In this document: in pieces, positions 34,132 to 46,766 of the stretch
Layout: each line of letters starts with the position of its first letter
How positions within the stretch are numbered: position 1 is the stretch's first letter
NCBI RefSeq assembly: GCF_014633365.1
Contig: NC_068349.1
Location: 14,832,753 to 14,896,752 of the forward strand
From: Diospyros lotus
Taxonomy: Eukaryota; Streptophyta; Magnoliopsida; Ericales; Ebenaceae
Length of the DNA stretch: 64,000 nt
Direction: 5' to 3'
Position numbers and translations under genes: made by a program
Notes under the pieces: model-generated
Seen by the model: the letters and a program-made list of their open reading frames with translations, nothing else
Databases searched by the model: none
What the model was told of the DNA's origin: nothing

Positions 34132-36357
34132 TGTAACTCCCCATTCTTCCAAAGCATGCGTTAACCCGGGATTCCGGGAATATATATATTTTTTTTTATA
34201 CACTCAACATAAATTAAATCTCGACAATCCCGATCTACCTTCTCAGTATATCAACTTAAAGGAATGAGCTAAGACATGTAATATCATCACATCAGTGGAA
34301 GCAAGATCGAAACCTCAATTATACATAATCGTAATTTCTTTATTCATAACATAGAATTCGTACCATTGTTAGACATCACATTTCAAAACAAAATACATAG
34401 ACACTTATCTCTCAACAACAACTATTGACACCTAGATCATAGACAAAATATATGCTAAAGATTTTCAATGAAACAACGACTATGTCTCGAAAATGTCCTT
34501 TCCTTTGGCACCGCTGCTTTCACTTGGAAATTTTGAATATTCTAGGGATAAAATCCAAATTAGATTATGAATCATCTAAGCGAGAGTTCAAAAATATTTT
34601 TATGAATATATACAAGTCTATGAAACAAACTGACATATCTCGACATGTCCCAACCCAAGAGAATCTCATACAGCACTTAACCCTAACCGGGAGAAATGCA
34701 ATCTCTCTAAAGGAAACATAACCACAACGACACATTGGAAAAACATAATCCTACTTAAGAGGGGCAACATCAATGCATGAACCCGGGAATCACCCCACTA
34801 TCATGGCAGGCATTACGTTCTCACTCAAAAAACATCCTAGATATCAACACAACCCTGGCCACAAGAGGATCACATCAGCACTATCCCCAGAATCAATGTT
34901 CATCTCGGCAATAATGTTATTTCTCAAAGGAACCTAGGGTGGTGTTCGCTCTCAGCCCCGCCACTTGAGCCAACATCTAAGCTAGTGTCCACTTTCAGTC
35001 CCGCCACTTGAGTACCATAAGGTGATGTTTGTTTCATCCCCATCCCAAGTGGGTCACATAGCCTTAATCCTTAGCACGCACCTTGAATGCTATCACTCAA
35101 GTTCCACAACATAGGTTGACAACCCACATCCCACATGGACAACACATAAACATGCTAATGCTGCAACACATAACATGCATCATATAAAATCAACATTTCA
35201 ATGCAAGAATTTATAACGCACTAAATTCAATACACAAGTATAAAACAATTTAGGACGAACCTCCCATATGAAACCAACCTATCGTAGGTCAAATCGTTTG
35301 TATAAACAAATCGAGTATAGAGTTGAACCACCAAAATAAACCAAGTTGATAATAGAACCACTCAAAATAAACTGAAATATAGGGCGAACACTCACAATAA
35401 ACCAAGTTCGGGGCAAGAACTATTAAAATAAAACCAAACTTTGGTTAGGAACTTTCACCTTGAACGTATCTCAAACCACCTCGATTCTCGTGCCAACCTT
35501 GATTTTTGTGTCAGTCCTCAAATAATCATACTAATGTTCAACCTTGAGCTTCAACAATTTCTAGGCATAATATTCATTCCAAAGAATATCAACATCTATT
35601 TTTCATAATTTCTCCCTATTTTTCTCCTCAAAAATTCTAAAATAAATACCTACTCAAGGTTTTTTCCAAATTTTTCTCCACCATAAATCATAATTTATTT
35701 TTCTAAAAATATATAAAAAAATCCTAAAAATTACCTGGACCTCACTAGCCCTCACACGCTGGCACGTGTACTGTGCATGGGTTCTACGCGTGCTCCTCAC
35801 GTGCATCTTTTTCTCTAGCAGCTCCTTCGTCAATCAGGAATCTGAAAATGCTCCGATGGTGGTTTTTCTCCCACCTTTTGATTCTACTCCTCAGGACGAC
35901 CATAATGGTACCCTTTGGTGCTTAAAATAGTGGCCGAAAGTCCCTCAAAAGCATGCCCGAAAGCTCACCTCCGACGAAGCTTCAATTTTTCGACGACCCC
36001 TCGAATTCTAGTCAAAACCATACCAAATCGGCCCAAACTTTCCATAACTCATCCTTTCAACACAAGTAACAAAATCCCCTTAACCATTTCCTTCGAATCA
36101 CTCTCAAATGTGAGAAATTTTCTGCCTCAATTCTTCGAAACCTTCAGCCTATTTATAGGCGAAAACCAGCCTACCTTCAACTAATCAATGACCACAACTT
36201 TACCCACACACTTCCTAGACCACGCCTGCCCATGCCCTAATGAGAGAGGGTCGTCCCATTGCCGTATTTTCATCCCATGCATGGTGGTAAGTCCAACCAC
36301 CTTTTCCAGCCATTTTCAAAATTTACACTTTTTCCCATTTGAAATTTCTTTTTCATT
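34132..36357 (-). repeat. Left LTR of the deleted element
   Basis: About 2.2 kb. On the minus strand it carries the palindromic TATA region CCTATAAATAGG (complement of 36148-36159) and a leader with GC-rich patches. The plus-strand frame of 89 codons at 35915-36184 lies in this leader and has no recognised domain. The AT-rich part 34460-35750 holds nothing else. Confidence 0.55.
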
Positions 36358-36539
36358 CAACATACACTCAGCGTAAATTAAACCCCGACAATCACATTCT
36401 ACCTTCTCAACATATTAACTTAAAACAAATAAGCTAAGACAGGTAACCATCATCTAATCAGCAGAAGCAAGATCGAAACCTCAAATTATGCATAATTGAA
36501 TTCACTTTATTCATAACGTAGAAATCATACTATTGTTTG

Positions 36540-38519
36540 TCTAACATGTTGCATCGAGCGATAGGAAGGATCTGAACAACTTACCCTCGTGGACCTACAC
36601 GAACTTCCTAGGGGGTCACGTTCCCCAGCTTAAGCACGCTTAACCTGAGAGTTCTTTGCCTACATTCAGCCCAAAAGGTATCCAACTGGTGTTATTTCCT
36701 TTCTTACTTATCCTCGATATATACTACCCTTCTCTGGGCTCTTGGGGTATTACATTCTCCCCCCCTCCTTGAACACATGACTTCTTCGTCATGCAACCTT
36801 ATAACTGATCTTAGATCTTCTCCCCTTTAAGGGCTGCCATCCTAGAAGCCTGCTAGAAGCCGCTCCTTGTAAAGGCCATCGAGCCCCAGCGCCACTCCCC
36901 ACCCTCATCAAACCGTTTTCTCCAAGGGTCAACTCTGATACCACCTGTAACATCTCGCATCGAGAGATAAGAAGGACCGGAACAACTTACCCTGATGGGC
37001 CTATGATCGAGGCTGTCGAACCGACCAGGTTAGTGTATGTATTAGGACTGGTTTGCATCTAGGATGCTCCCCAGGTCGTCTCCCAACGAACTGTCAAAAC
37101 AAGATTAAACGAGGGGGGTTGTGACGAAAACTGAACTTAAAAACGCTCAAGAATGAAACAAAGATGAATTCTCGACCAACTGAAACGTAACCCGCTACAA
37201 ACCCTACCTCCTTACCGCGGTAATCCCCATCTCACTTATGAAAATAATCTGTTTGGTTTGACTTTACTCTTCTACAACCGTAAAAGATTAAATCAAAACG
37301 AGCAATCGCTCATACAATCTATAATACACCGTTTCTTTCTAATCAAAGCCTCAACCGACCACGTCAATTAAACCCATCCAAAGATCATGCATGCATTCAC
37401 ACAACCGCGTAAAAGAAACATACATAAAATTAGAGAAGGAAAAGAAACGAAATCATCAATAAAAACATGAGAATCGAGTTCCAAACCAGATTCGACTACA
37501 TGACCGAGACTCAAACCGGGCAAGGGGTACGGGAATGTAGCAGATTACAAGCGAATTAGCCTTCCATAGCTTCTAGGAAAAACCATGAGAATCCTCCCAA
37601 AATCGGCCACCCTAATGCCTCTTACCTAGCTCTTATTTATAGGGTTTTGGAAAAGAAAAACCTAGGCTAAATGGGCTTAGGGTTTTTTATTACATATGGC
37701 CCATAATTTAATTAATTAAAAAGGGCCCGATGGATTCTAAATTTGCCCATAACCCATAATGAAGTATGGTTGCCTCTTTCAAACTCGATGTCCGTCCACC
37801 TTGCGAAGCCCACTTGCGCCTCTATCGAAATAGCTCAAATCTGCGACCCAAATCTGCCAAATAAGAATAAAAATAGTGTGAAGCCCAATAAAATAAAATA
37901 AACACAAGACAAATGAAATAACCTAAATAGAGTGCAATGAAGATGGAATAAGAGGGATAAATAATATAAAATATGCGCTCTATCAGCCTACACGAACTTC
38001 CTAAGGGGTCACCTTCCCTAGCTCAAGCATGCTTAATCCAGGAGTTCTTTGCCTACATTCAGCCCAAAAGATATCCAACTTGTGTTATTTCCTTTCTTAC
38101 TTATTCTCGATATATACTACCTTTCTCTGGGCTCTTAGGGTATTACATTCTCCCCCCTTGAACACATAACGTCCTAGTCATGTGACCTTACAATTGATCT
38201 TAGATCTTCTCCCCTTTGAGGGCTGTCATCCTAGAAGTCGCTTCTTGTACAGGCCCTCGAGCCCCGACGCCATTCCCGGCCCTCATTAGATTGCCTTCTC
38301 CAAGGGTCGGCTCTGATACCACCTGTAACATCTCGTATCGGGTGATAAGAAGGACCGGAACAACTTATCCTGATAAGCCTACATAAACTTCCCAGGGGGT
38401 CACCCATCCCCAAGAGTTTTTTGCCTACATTCAGCCCAAAATGTATCTAGCTGGTGTTATTTCCTTCCTTACTTATCCTCGATATATACTACCCTTCTCT
38501 GGGCTCTTGGTGTATTACA
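36540..38519 (-). mobile_element. TRIM-like array: three short LTRs and two mini-interiors, TSD GTTTG
   Basis: Three LTR copies (36540-36754; 36946-37003 plus 37986-38147; 38324-38519), each about 195-215 bp and beginning TGTAACATCTCGCATCG or a close variant, alternate with two interiors of 191 and 176 bp (36755-36945, 38148-38323). Each interior has, on the minus strand, a primer site GGTGGTATCAGAGC next to the right LTR and a polypurine tract AAGGGGGGAGAA or similar next to the left LTR, and no coding capacity. The exact duplication GTTTG (36535-36539, 38520-38524) shows the whole array as one insertion. The first LTR begins TC where TG is expected. This fits terminal-repeat retrotransposons in miniature, which rely on proteins from other elements. 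Confidence 0.85.
37004..37985 (-). mobile_element. Solo LTR inserted in the middle TRIM LTR, TSD GCCTA
   Basis: It starts TGATCGAGGCTG and ends GCGCTCTATCA (TG...CA), with exact GCCTA duplications (36999-37003, 37986-37990). Length is 982 bp. The minus strand has a TATA-like CTATAAATAA (complement of 37633-37642). No coding, primer site or polypurine tract. It is the youngest layer at this spot, because it interrupts a member of the array. Family not identified. Confidence 0.8.
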
Positions 38520-38615
38520 GTTTGACAAGACATCTTCAAAACAAAATATATAGAGACTCATCTCTCAACAACAACCACTAAACACCTCTAACATAGACAA
38601 AATATACGCTATAGA

Positions 38616-38880
38616 CACTATAAGAATTGGGGGTATTACCGACGAACTTTCCCCAGCGGTTTGAACAACTGTCAAGAAAACACCACAATCCCCGGTGGTT
38701 ATATAAATCGCTAGGGATTTAACACAATCCCAGGAGATTTTGAAAACCATCGATGATGTTAACCCAACCCCAGCGATTCTTATAAACCACCAGTGATGTT
38801 GATCCATTACCGGCAGTTTTTATAAACCGCTGGTAATGTTCACACATCCCTGGTGATGTTTGGAACCGCTGGGGATATGA
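38616..38880. repeat. 5' subterminal repeats of the CACTA element
   Basis: Around eight short units with a CAGCGG or CGCTGG core in alternating orientation, separated by AT-rich spacers. In En/Spm elements such repeats bind the TNPA protein, which brings the ends together; here that role is inferred. Confidence 0.75.
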
Positions 38881-40949
38881 TTTATATACCTGCCCCCGCC
38901 CCCACCCCCGCCCAAATTAATCTTCCCCTTCCCCCTTCTCTTCCAAAATCCCCCTACAAACCCTAACCCTCTCTCGCTCGGGCCTCGTTGTGATCTCTCT
39001 CGCTCGCTCTCGCCGTTGTGTCGCTACCTCCCTCGCCATTGCTCACCCTCAGTCGCTCTCACCCTCGCTCACTCACTCTCAGTAGCTGTTGCCCTCGCTG
39101 CTCGCTCAGTAGTGCTCGGCGTCGCTGCTAGTAGACTGCCTCTCTTAGACTATGTCACTCTCATCCTCACTTGCTCAATCGCCCTTGCTCGCTCAGCCAC
39201 TCTCGCCCTCACCCTCGCCCTCGCTACCTCTAAGTCTCTGTCTCTCTAGCACAGTCACTACCTCTCTTAGAATCATCAGGTAATCAATCCTCTCTCATGT
39301 ATAATATATATTTTTTCGTTGTGGTTCTTTGCTAACTTAATAGTGGTTTTCTCATCTGCATTAGCGCCAATTTGTTGAGCATATATGGGATTGTTTGTTA
39401 TGAGAAGAACCTAATTACAATTCTCATCTTCTTGGTTTTTGCTAATGATGTCCATTTTTAAAAAAAAAAATTATTTAGATTAAAACTTGATAGAAGATGA
39501 TTGATAATATGCGTAACATAGTTTTCATATTTAGACTACTTTATATGGCTCACGTGTAGGCATCTTATCTATAACATATTTCAAGGTGTATGTGTGCTTA
39601 TTTGTTGGTAATAGTTGTTATAATACTTGTTAGTAATGTTACTTTTAATTCTAAATGAGCAGAAAGTTATAGATAACTGGTCAGATATTTGCATTACACT
39701 TAAACCTTAGTAGGAGGTAATAGCCCAACTACTCTAATGTCCAATGTTTTGTCTCTAAACTCTTTGGTGGCACGAATTGTTTATGTCCTTGATCGTCTTT
39801 TTTGGGAGCTAGATTTTTTTAAATGATTGCTTTGTCTCTAAGAGGGTGAGCCCGGATAACAGCTCTAAGGTTGCTTATTTGTGATTGGAGGTCACAAGTT
39901 TGAGTTGTAGAAATAGTCTTTTTGCAAATTTATTTCTTATTGCATGGAATAGCTTTCAATTTGGGTAAATATCATGGTATATACTAGCATTAATATAGTG
40001 AATTTTAATAAGGTCCTCTTTGTTATTATCAAACTCTGGACCAGGACCAAAATAGTTTGACTAATTTGAGCAGGCTATGATAGATGCACTCCCTTAAGTA
40101 TCGCTTTTGTGTCCTAAAATTTCTAGTTAATAGTAGGTGTCGAAATTAAGTTATTATCAATTGAAAGATGTTTTTTAATGAATATGGTTTGTGGTGAGGC
40201 AACCAATTGAATGAAATCCTGTCGCTCACCTACTTTGTGTCTCTTTCTCATCTTCATCTTTTTTATGGATATTGGTCATTGCACACCTCATATATGTTCT
40301 CCTGCTCAAAGGCAGCTTTTAATGATTTATTCAAAGGTTTAGATAAGTTCAAATGTATATATGTATTTAATTCTCAATCCTACATCACACACTTACGATC
40401 TATCAAAGACTTTTGTATATATGGCCTTATGAACTTCCTACAACCCTTCTTTATTTTTATTGAGTCGTTTCCTTGTGGCTCAATAATTTTTTCATTCATA
40501 TAGTTACCATTATAGCCATAGAACACATTGACTTTCATTAATCTTTTCATTCTTTTTTTTGGGACTTTAAATTATTTATAATGCTCCACTCTTAAAGAGT
40601 AGAGTTGAATATGATCTATATATGTTCATTAGATTGTGTTTTCCTTGATTTGATTTTTTGTTTAAACTTGGCAGGGAGGTAGTTGGTAGTAAAAGTAGGG
40701 AAGAGGCCTTCTATGGATTGGTTAGACGTGTATTGCACCAAATTGACTAGTATATTTAGTTAATTAAATAGTTATTTATCAGATAAACAATTGAGAACAT
40801 TTGGGACACGGATTGATAAGATGAATAATAATCACTTAAAAGTTGATTGTTCCCGATTAATGTGTTAAGACTTTAATATATTTTAATCCCATTCTTAGAG
40901 CATCCTTTGAATCCTTATTCTTATCAGGTTTGATATATAAATTATTCTA
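38881..40949 (+). other. Leader region of the CACTA element, no gene
   Basis: 38881-39250 is C- and CT-rich, consistent with a promoter and 5' untranslated exon (TCGC-rich repeats give the spurious 77-codon frame at 39016-39249). 39282-40675 is AT-rich and bounded by a GT at about 39281 and TTGGCAG at about 40675, consistent with an intron. No other gene is supported. Confidence 0.45.
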
Positions 40950-43900
40950 ATGGAGCTAGATAAGAGTTGGATTAACATATCGAACGGGCTAGATCCTCAA
41001 TACGAACAAGGAATTTAGGAGTTCCTTCAGTTTGCCTATAGACATAAGGCTCCTGGGGCAAGCATATATTTTCCGTGTATTAAATGTGTTAACAGATATT
41101 TTCATAAACGAGATGTTGTGGAGGAACACCTCATTCTGAATGGGTTTGACACTAATTACATAATATGGATGGTTCATGGAGAGCTATATGTGCCTCGTCA
41201 TAATCGAGAAGAATTTTAAGATCAGGAATGTAATATTGGAGATGATATGGTGGGAATGATGCATGATGCACATGGAGTTCCCAGATACAATGTTGGAAGT
41301 AATGAAGAAGCTACGAGATTCTATGAATTGTTGGAGAAGGCAGAAACAGAGTTATGGCCTAGTTGTAAGAACTTCATGACATTATCGTTTATTGTTCATT
41401 TACAACACTTGAAGGTATTGGGTGGGTTGTCAGATAAAATATTTGATGTGTTGCTTGAGTTGTTGAATGAGGCATTCCCAGAAGAAGTGTCATTGCCACG
41501 ATCAAGAAATTGAGTGAGGATTTAGGTTTTAAGTACTATAAGTATAATGCATGCCTTAACAATTGCATGCTCTTTTGGAAAGATGCATCAAAGTTGGACA
41601 AATGTACTTTTTGTGGGAGTCAAGGTACAAAGAATACGAGGTGCATGTGGACGACGATATAACGAAGGTGAAAAAATTGCTTCTAAACAAGTACGACACT
41701 TTTCTTTGATTTCGAGACTGCAAAGGTTGTTTATGTCTAACAAAACAACATCGTTAATGAGGTGGCATGAAGAAGGTAGAACAAAGGATGGTATAATGAG
41801 GCACCCTGCTGATTCATTGGCTTGGCAATCTTTTGATGAACAACATCCAAAATTCACTGAAGATAGTCGCAATGTTAGACTTGGTTTAGCTTCTGATAGG
41901 TTTAATCCATTTCGAACAATGACCATTAACTATAGCATTTGGCCAGTTGTGTTAATACCATATAATCTACCGCCTTGGTTGTGTATGAAACAACCTTACT
42001 TCATCTTGTCTTTATTGATTGATGGACCTCGTGCACCAGGAGACAATATTGATATGTTTCTGCAACCGTTGATTCAAGAGTTACAAGAATTATGGAGCGA
42101 GGGGATAGAAACTTATGATACTTCAAGAAAAGAAACTTTTCACATGCATGCAGCATTGTTGTGGACGATTAATGATTTTCCTGCATATGCTAATTTATCT
42201 AGATGGAGTACTCAAGGAAGAGTTTCTTGTCCTTGTTGCATGAAAGAGACGGAGTCCAAATGGTTAAAACATGGTGGTAAGTTTTGTTATATGGGTCACT
42301 GTAGATTCTTGAAGGACATGAGACATCCTTTTTGGTTAGACAAGAAGAATTTTGATGGAACCATTGAGCATCGTGTTGCTCTTCCTCAGTTATTTGGCTT
42401 CGATGTATTCAAAGATGTTGAATTTGTTAAGAAGATGTATGAAAACTGTGAGAATTCTAGCGATAGTGTTGGGAAAGGAATGGGCAGTTGGAGAAAACAT
42501 AGTATATTCTTTGAGCTTCCATATTGGCAAGACAATTTGATCCTACATTATCTCAACGTCATGCACATTGAGAAAAATGTTTGTAACAACATAATTTGGA
42601 TGTTATTAAATGTTTCAGGTAAAACAAAGGATAACTTGGAAGCACATCTTGATTTGAAAGAACTAGGGGTAAAAAAAAGTTGCATCCTGAAGATCGTTTA
42701 TATGGGAGGAAGTATTTACCTCCTGCACCTTTCACATTCAATTGGGAATAGAAACATATATTTTTAAAAGTATTGAAAAGTATAAAATCACCCGATGGAT
42801 TCTCATCAAACACATCACGTCGTGTCTAACTCAAAGAACACACAATGACTGGACTTAAGAGCCATGACAATCATGTTTTGATGTAACATTTGCTTCCATT
42901 GGCAATTAAGAGGGTATTCAAGAGGAAGTATGTCAATAAAACTTTGATTGAACTATGCAATTACTTTAAACAGTTGTGTTCTAAAAACATTACAGTAGAT
43001 GAGTGTAACCAATTGAGGTCACGCATTATATTGGTGCTCTGTCACCTCGAGAAAATATTTCTACCGAGCTTCTTCAATTTAATGGAGCATTTAGTTGTTC
43101 ACCTACCTAACGAAGTCCAAATTGCAGGACCGGTAATGTTCCAGTGGATGTATCCAGTCAAAAGGTATACTAAGCCATGATTTTTTTTATTTGTGAATTT
43201 GTTTGTTCATTTTTAAGTAAATATTGTGGATTTACTTGACAATGTAACTTATCATGTAGGTTCTTATTGACGTTGAAAAAGTATGTAAGGACTAGAAGTC
43301 ATCCAGAAGGATCTATTGCTGAAGGTTACTTGGCAGAAGAGTGTTTGACCTTTTGTGCAAGGTATTTGGATGACGTGGAAATAAAGTTTAATAGGCCAAT
43401 TCGAAATTATGAGGGTGCACATGGTCAACCTATCCCAAAAAAGGGAAATTAGTCACATTGGATGAGATTTCATTACAGCAAGCCCATCGTTATGTGCTAG
43501 GAAATTGTAGTACAATTTTGTCTTATCGAGAGTAAGATTATTATAATCTAATCTAGTTGATCAATTTTGTTTCATAATAAAAAATCAAAATTGTACTTTA
43601 ATTCCATAATTCCTATTATTTGCATACAATGCAGGACACACTTACAATCTATTAGATTGGAAAGAAGAGGTGCTAGCAATCGTGAAATTACACAAAAGCA
43701 CCATGAAAACTTCCCATCATGATTTAAAAAACATGTAAGTGACGTCTTAACATGCTGCCACCACGCCCTAAACATCCATGTCTAACCATCTAATATAGAA
43801 TTTGCATTTATTTATTTGCATAATGAATTATAAGCATGTTACAAAACAGGTTTATGAATTACAAGTAAGTGGTCACAATGTACCCAATGAAGTGAAAACA

Positions 43901-44584
43901 TTAGCTGCTGGGCCTCACTCATGGGCATGGAAGTATTCTGGGTACATCATAAATGGATTCAAATTCCACACGAGACGTCGAGAAAGGAGAAGAATGACTC
44001 AAAACAGTGGAGTATTACTAACTACAAATACTAAAAGTTATGCTAATTCAAAAGATAAACATCCTACCAGTGGTGATGTTACTTCTATGGAGTCCTAACA
44101 AATGTTGAGATACGGTACTCTAACGAATTCAAATTTGTTTTGTTTAAGTGTGACTGGGTTGACAATAACGAGGGATGAAGGTTGACAGTTTGAATTTCAT
44201 AACTGTAAATTTTATTTGTTTAATGTATCAAGAGAATAAACCAACAGACGAACCTTTTATACTTGCAACTCAAGCATCACAAGTGTGGTATGTAGCTGAT
44301 CCTCTTGATGAAGAATGGCATGTTGTTATGAAGATGACACCTAGAGATTTTTATAACATGGTCAAAGAAATGCGATAGGGAGCTATGATGAGGAAGATGC
44401 TTTAATTAATAATCATGTTGAAATCAATAGTGATCAGTCCTTACATGCAGAGTTAGGAGAATCTGATGAAGACTACTCTTCTGGAGAATCTGATAAGGAC
44501 GGTATGCTAGTTGATATACAAGTATCAGATGAGGACGACAATTCCATTCCTTATACTGCACATAGTGATGATAATGATTTCTAA
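40950..44584 (+). pseudogene. TNPD-like CACTA transposase (Transposase_21 family), broken
   Basis: It starts MELDKSWINISNGLDPQYE, the transposase-associated N-terminal domain. In-frame TAG (41016-41018) and TAA (41217-41219) follow. The Transposase_21 core is the long frame 41547-42767: LMRWHEEGRTKDGIMRHPAD, RNVRLGLASDRFNPF, PYNLPPWLCMKQPYF and WLKHGGKFCYMGHCRFL. A frameshift precedes it near 41630. The DUF4218-like part (42890-43452, for example LMEHLVVHLPNEVQIAGPV) is spliced across an intron at 43166-43260. The DUF4216-like part follows (43860-44378, WKYSGYIINGFKFHTR, ATQASQVWYVADPLDEEW). An acidic tail ends at TAA 44582-44584. In active elements this enzyme cuts the transposon ends. Domain names are from memory of the family. 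Confidence 0.88.
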
Positions 44585-44754
44585 TATTGAAGTGGCATGT
44601 ATATGTCTTCCTTGCATAATATTTAAGGATGTGGTATGTATATATGTTTATGTTTTTAGCTTTCTATGTTTTGATATGTTATTTTTGTTTAACCTAAATT
44701 GATATGCCAACATATTGTTTTTTACATTCAAATCAATAATAGGCAATTACACTA

Positions 44755-46766
44755 ATGGCACCAAAGAGGCAGACTCGTTGGCCAATTGGATCCATGTCAC
44801 GTAGTACAGATTCACACCACAATAATTCACAGTCAATTCTATCCCATCAGCCAACCCCAAACCTAGTCTCGTCACATCCCCAGCATCTTAAAGAGGACTT
44901 GATCCACTCACAATCCAACCCCCAAGACTCATGTAGTCAGCAAGGTAAATACCAAAAATTTATATGAACAATAATAAATTACTATTCTTTCCTAATTCAA
45001 TGTGAATTTATTGTGTTGTTATGTGTTAGCAGGTACAAGCTCCATGTCATCTACGGCCAAGAAAGGAAGAGGAATATCAAGACAAATTTCAAAGTGGGGA
45101 AAGGAAAAGATTCATATTGAATTTGATCCTGAAGGACAACCAGTTGGGGAGATGGCAACTAAGTTGGAAACCCAACTAGGTGTGATGGTAAGGAGTATTG
45201 CTCCCCTTACATTTACTGATTGGAGGTCACCGGGGATGGAACCATATAAGGAGTGCATCTAGCAAGAGGCCTTGGTGAGTAAATAACGTCTCTGATTCTT
45301 AGCTGTCTAACCCTAAGCTTTTATACTCTAATAAGGATAACACTGATGTACCTAAAACATGGAGATCAATTTGCTTGCAATATGCTTCCAAGAAGTGGAG
45401 AGAGCACAAAGCCACCTTGAAGAGGCATTATGATTGCTATGAGACAGATGCGACTCGTCTGTCAAAAATATCGCCTAGGGTGGACCCAAAACAGTGGAAG
45501 GTTCTTGTGGAGTATTGGGGATGTGAGCAAGCACAAGTATGTATGATTTATGTATGATAGATATATCAGATGGATTCTCTATACCTAGTTCTAATATCAT
45601 ATTACAAGTAGGAACGTAGTTCGACAAATCATGCCAATGGAGATAAGCAAAAGATGGGTCACACCAGCGATAGGCAATCACATCCTCAGGTTAGGCACCA
45701 GGTAAGAATAGAATGGATATTAGTTATATATATTTATTGATAATTTAATTAGTAATGCCTAAACTTTAAACATTTAATATATTTCATCTCTTATATATGT
45801 TTTTAGATGACTATTGAAAGTGGAGATGAGCCACATAGAATCAAGCTTTTTAAAAAGACACACACCAAAAAGGGCGGAGAGATAATAGACTCTACATCTT
45901 CATATATAATTGTATGTCTTTCTAAAATTTGAAAGTTGTAGATATATTTTGTTTCTTTCACTTATTGACTTATGTAACTAACTTGTGAAATGTTTATTGA
46001 GGAACAAATGGATGAAAGATTATCACAAATATCTGGTGATGAACAAACTCCAGATTCGCTAGAGGATGTCTTTACTCAAATACTAGGCAAAGATGGGCAT
46101 GGCAGGGTACGGATGGGAGGACTTGGAACATGCCCAACTAAGGTTAGACAAAGACAACAGTATCAGGTGCCCCAAAAACAGTATAACCAAATGCATGCGC
46201 AAATTATTGTCGAGCTAGAAGAAAAATTTCAAGCTCAAATCCAAAGTCAAATTCAAATGCAAGTTCGTGCAATACTTGAGGCCATGGGACATACACCACC
46301 GGCTCCAGACAATACACCACAACCGAGAAAGGTATGTTGTTCCATTAGTGCATTTTGTGATTTAAAATTGCATGTTTACTATATATATTAACTAAACTAT
46401 TTTGAAATGTAGCCATCCTCACATGCCAGTGCTTCTACCGCACATGCAAGCACACCATCACATGAAGCTGAATGCACTGAATTATCAACACCATAATGTG
46501 ATCATAATTTAAAGGTAATTCGCTATCAAATAGTTAATATACTGAAATGTAAAATATACTTCAAAATCATTTATGCTTGTTTAAACACAGATTGGTGAAT
46601 TTGTTCACTTGATGAATGGACGAATACCTCGCCACATTGTTGCTGAGGCAATCATTGTGCCCATTGATCCGACCAAGTCTGTAGGGGGGGAGTAGAGCTA
46701 GGTAATGAGTTTGTTGAAATTAGTATTTAGAAAGTGCTGAAGCCTTTATATCCATTGCCTCGACAA
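44755..46766 (+). pseudogene. TNPA-like CACTA protein (Transposase_24/23 type), truncated
   Basis: It starts MAPKRQTRWPIGS. Likely exons, with GT/AG borders, are 44755-44945, about 45033-45260, 45350-45540, 45611-45702, 45807-45913, 45976-46331, 46413-46495 and 46591-46766. Landmarks are ISRQISKWGKEKIHIEFDPE, KTWRSICLQYASKKWREHK, HRIKLFKKTHTKKG and a Gln-rich coiled-coil-like stretch (YNQMHAQIIVELEEKFQAQI). A C-terminal module (PRHIVAEAIIVPIDPTKSVG, ELGNEFVEISI) resembles the TNP1/En/Spm family. Stops lie at 45260-45262 and 46728-46730. It ends abruptly at LTR sequence. Confidence 0.78.

Larger units (their letters stand above)
38616..46766 (+). mobile_element. Autonomous-type CACTA element lacking its 3' terminus
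   Basis: The 5' end is CACTATAAGAATTGGGG, followed by subterminal repeats of the type CCAGCGGTTT, ACCGCTGG and CCCAGCGATTC up to about 38875. A CT-rich stretch and a probable untranslated exon (38940-39281, donor GTAATC) and long intron precede two genes, TNPD-like (40950-44584) and TNPA-like (44755-46766). The expected 3' subterminal repeats and CACTA terminus are absent: coding sequence of TNPA passes directly into LTR sequence at about 46766. Both genes have stops. Confidence 0.85.

Noticed and set aside
36931..36943. tRNA gene or fragment (GATACCA, CTCTGATACC)
   Set aside because: These are primer binding sites beside LTRs (also at 24210, 38311 and 60839), complementary to the tRNA 3' end; no cloverleaf can be formed around them.
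39016..39249. Ser/Ala/Leu-rich membrane-like peptide
   Set aside because: It comes from TCGC and CTCGC repeats in the probable untranslated leader of the CACTA element.
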